From positions 1 to 64,000 of the forward strand of contig NZ_MUXN01000016.1 in NCBI RefSeq assembly GCF_001995215.1: 64,000 nucleotides of DNA. The letters are read 5' to 3'. The number at the start of each line of letters is the position of its first letter. Position 1 is the first letter of the stretch. The stretch is from Amycolatopsis azurea DSM 43854. GTDB lineage: Bacteria; Actinomycetota; Actinomycetes; Mycobacteriales; Pseudonocardiaceae. Made by a program: the position numbers and the translations under genes. This document shows, one piece after another, positions 62,432-64,000 of the stretch. The notes below the pieces were generated by a model. The model searched no databases. It was given only the letters and a program-made list of their open reading frames with translations, and was not told the origin of the DNA.

Positions 62432-63544
62432 GTGCGAATCCTCATCATCGGCGGCGGAGTGCTCGGCACTCAGCACGCCTGGCAGGCCGTCGAACGCGGC
62501 CACGACGTCGTCCAGATCGAACGCGAACCCGAGGCCCGGGGCGCGTCCGTGCGGAACTTCGGGCTGGTCTGGGTCGGTGGCCGCGCCGGCGGCCTCGAAC
62601 TGGAGACGGCCGCGCGGGCGCGGGTGCTGTGGCAGCGCATCGGCGAACGCGTCGAAGGGATCGGCTTCCGGCCGAACGGCTCCCTCACCGTCGTCCGCAC
62701 GGAGGCCGAACTCGCCGTCGCCGAGGCCGCGGCCGCGACCACCGAGGACCGCGGTTTCAAGCTGCTCGACGCCGCCGCGACCCGTGAGCTGAACCCGGCC
62801 CTGCGCGGCGACTTCCTCGGCGCGCTCTGGTGCGATCGCGACGCCGCCGTCGAACCGCGCGTCGCCCAGCCCGCGCTGCGCGCCGAACTGGCGAAATCCG
62901 GCCGCTACACCTGGGTGCCCGGCCGCGAGATCCGCGACCTGACCGATCGTGGCGTCGTCGACGACACCGGCGAGACCCACGAAGGCGACGTCGTCGTGCT
63001 GTGCACCGGCGCCTGGACCGGCGGCCTGGTCAAGGAACTCGCCGGGCCGGCCCCGGTCCGCCGGGTGCGGCTGCAGATGGCCCAGACCGAGCCGCTCGGC
63101 GAAACCCTCACCACCACGGTCGCCGACGCGGACAGCTTCCGCTACTACCCGGCGTACCGCGGCGAGGCGCTCGACGGGCTCAACGCGGGCCAGCCGCAGG
63201 GCGAGATCGCCGCGGTCAACAAGATGCAGCTGCTCATGGTCCAGCGCCTCGACGGCTCGCTGACCATCGGCGACACCCACGAGTACGACGAGCCGTTCTC
63301 CTTCGACACCACCGAAGACCCGTACGACCACCTCGCCGAGGTCGCCGGTGCGCTGCTCGGACGGCCGCTCCCGCGGATCGCCCGCCGCTGGGCCGGGGTC
63401 TACGCCCAGACCACCGACACCTCCCGGATCGTCCACCGCGCCCGCGTCGCGGACAACGCCTGGCTCGTCACCGGGCCGGGCGGCCGGGGCATGACCTGTT
63501 CCCCCGCCATCGCCGAAGACACCGCCGAGGAGCTTTCATGGTGA
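62432..63544 (+). CDS. FAD-dependent oxidoreductase of a phosphonate-type cassette (TIGR03364-like)
   Basis: 370 residues from GTG 62432. RILIIGGGVLGTQHAWQAVE is the FAD Rossmann motif and GASVRNFGLVWVGGRAGGLE is distinctive of a DAO-type oxidoreductase family that occurs next to phosphonatase-like hydrolases. The C-terminus WLVTGPGGRGMTCSPAIAED closes the FAD site. Members are thought to oxidise an amine such as N-alkylated 2-aminoethylphosphonate. The stop overlaps the next gene start. Confidence 0.82.
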   Translation: MRILIIGGGVLGTQHAWQAVERGHDVVQIEREPEARGASVRNFGLVWVGGRAGGLELETAARARVLWQRIGERVEGIGFRPNGSLTVVRTEAELAVAEAAAATTEDRGFKLLDAAATRELNPALRGDFLGALWCDRDAAVEPRVAQPALRAELAKSGRYTWVPGREIRDLTDRGVVDDTGETHEGDVVVLCTGAWTGGLVKELAGPAPVRRVRLQMAQTEPLGETLTTTVADADSFRYYPAYRGEALDGLNAGQPQGEIAAVNKMQLLMVQRLDGSLTIGDTHEYDEPFSFDTTEDPYDHLAEVAGALLGRPLPRIARRWAGVYAQTTDTSRIVHRARVADNAWLVTGPGGRGMTCSPAIAEDTAEELSW

Positions 63545-64000
63545 ACACCGAACTCGTCGTCCTGGACATGGCCGGGACCACCGTCGCCGACGACGGCCTG
63601 GTGATCCGCGCCTTCACCGAGGCGATCGCCGCCGCCGGAGTGCCCGAAGAGGACAGCCGGTTCGCCGGAATGCTCGACTACGTCGTCGAAACCATGGGCC
63701 AGTCCAAGATCGTCGTCTTCCGTGCCCTGCTCGACGGCGACGAAAAGCTGGCCCAGCACGCGAATTCCGCTTTCCAGGACGCCTACGGCAAACTCGTCGC
63801 CGACGGCCACTGCGAGCCGATCCCCGGCGCCGAGGACACCATCCAGGAGCTGCGCGCCCAAGGCGTGAAGGTCGCGCTCACCACCGGCTTCGCCGCGAGC
63901 ACCCAGAACGCCATCCTGGACGCGCTGGGCTGGCACGGCCTCGCCGACGCCGTGTTCGCGCCGGGTGAGGGCGTTCGCGGCCGCCCGTTCCCCGACCTCG
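63538..64000 (+). CDS. Phosphonatase-like HAD hydrolase (3' cut by window)
   Basis: Starts at ATG 63538 (GTG 63541 also in frame) inside the end of the oxidoreductase gene; 154 residues are visible. ELVVLDMAGTTVADDGLVIR is HAD motif I with D-M-A-G-T-T as in phosphonoacetaldehyde hydrolase, VALTTGFAAS is motif II, and GRPFPD begins the loop before motif III. The cap region (DYVVETMGQSKIVVFRALLD) follows the PhnX-like pattern. Together with the FAD enzyme it suggests degradation of an aminophosphonate. Confidence 0.85.
   Translation, partial: MVNTELVVLDMAGTTVADDGLVIRAFTEAIAAAGVPEEDSRFAGMLDYVVETMGQSKIVVFRALLDGDEKLAQHANSAFQDAYGKLVADGHCEPIPGAEDTIQELRAQGVKVALTTGFAASTQNAILDALGWHGLADAVFAPGEGVRGRPFPDL

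Noticed and set aside
1..64000. tRNA, rRNA or riboswitch genes
   Set aside because: I saw no cloverleaf-like segments with conserved T-loop sequence and no recognised riboswitch core, including upstream of the riboflavin-kinase-like gene; a covariance-model scan would be decisive.

Overview
The window looks like chromosome of a high-GC actinomycete of the Pseudonocardiaceae type, most like Amycolatopsis. The evidence is very high third-position GC, frequent GTG starts, stop/start overlaps (ATGA, GTGA, TGATG) between operon genes, KstR- and KstR2-type operators, a LexA-boxed HNH/DUF222 gene and many secreted proteases and regulators. The genus is an inference; family assignments come from motifs and remembered family sequences, not from a search.

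The dominant content is steroid (cholesterol) catabolism in four blocks. (1) At 1.7-11.9 kb, a minus-strand operon kstD-kshA-small Cys-rich ORF-kshB-MaoC hydratase faces a second KstD-like gene followed by hsaA-hsaD-hsaC-hsaB. Together they open rings A/B (delta1-dehydrogenation, 9alpha-hydroxylation, 4-hydroxylation, meta-cleavage, C-C hydrolysis). (2) At 18.8-27.9 kb, fadD3-enoyl hydratase-fadE31-fadE32-fadE33 (minus) diverges from fadE30-ipdF-kstR2-fadA6 (plus) around a KstR2 box. (3) At 38.3-43.5 kb, echA20-ipdA-ipdB-ipdC (minus) diverges from two SDR genes (plus) around a second KstR2-like box. Blocks 2 and 3 degrade the C/D-ring remnant HIP. (4) At 46-59 kb, KstR boxes flank fadA5/cyp125, an OB-fold protein-ltp4-ltp3 operon facing an acyl-CoA ligase, and echA19/fadD19 plus a nitronate-monooxygenase-like gene; this block handles the side chain.

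Between these blocks lie unrelated modules: a stand-alone riboflavin-kinase-like protein and a methyltransferase; a secreted subtilisin and a trypsin; a fatty-acid desaturase; a MarR-like pseudogene, the HNH gene and an IS481 remnant; a SigG-like sigma factor; an MFS/HxlR pair; acetyltransferases; AsnC/DUF2000; an APC transporter; and, at the right edge, a GntR-FAD oxidoreductase-phosphonatase-like cassette.

The most unusual module is at 30.1-35.5 kb. An ECF sigma/anti-sigma pair faces an operon for a lipoprotein, a DUF4142 membrane protein, a ferric-reductase-like cytochrome b, a ferredoxin and a ferredoxin reductase. Two promoters with the same GAACC-N16-CGTAT architecture lie before that operon and before an unrecognised 72-residue ORF, suggesting one regulon for trans-membrane electron transfer.

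Several families of long perfect or near-perfect hairpins occupy almost every sizeable gap between convergent genes. One copy, at the left edge, is cut at its loop by the end of an IS110-family element.
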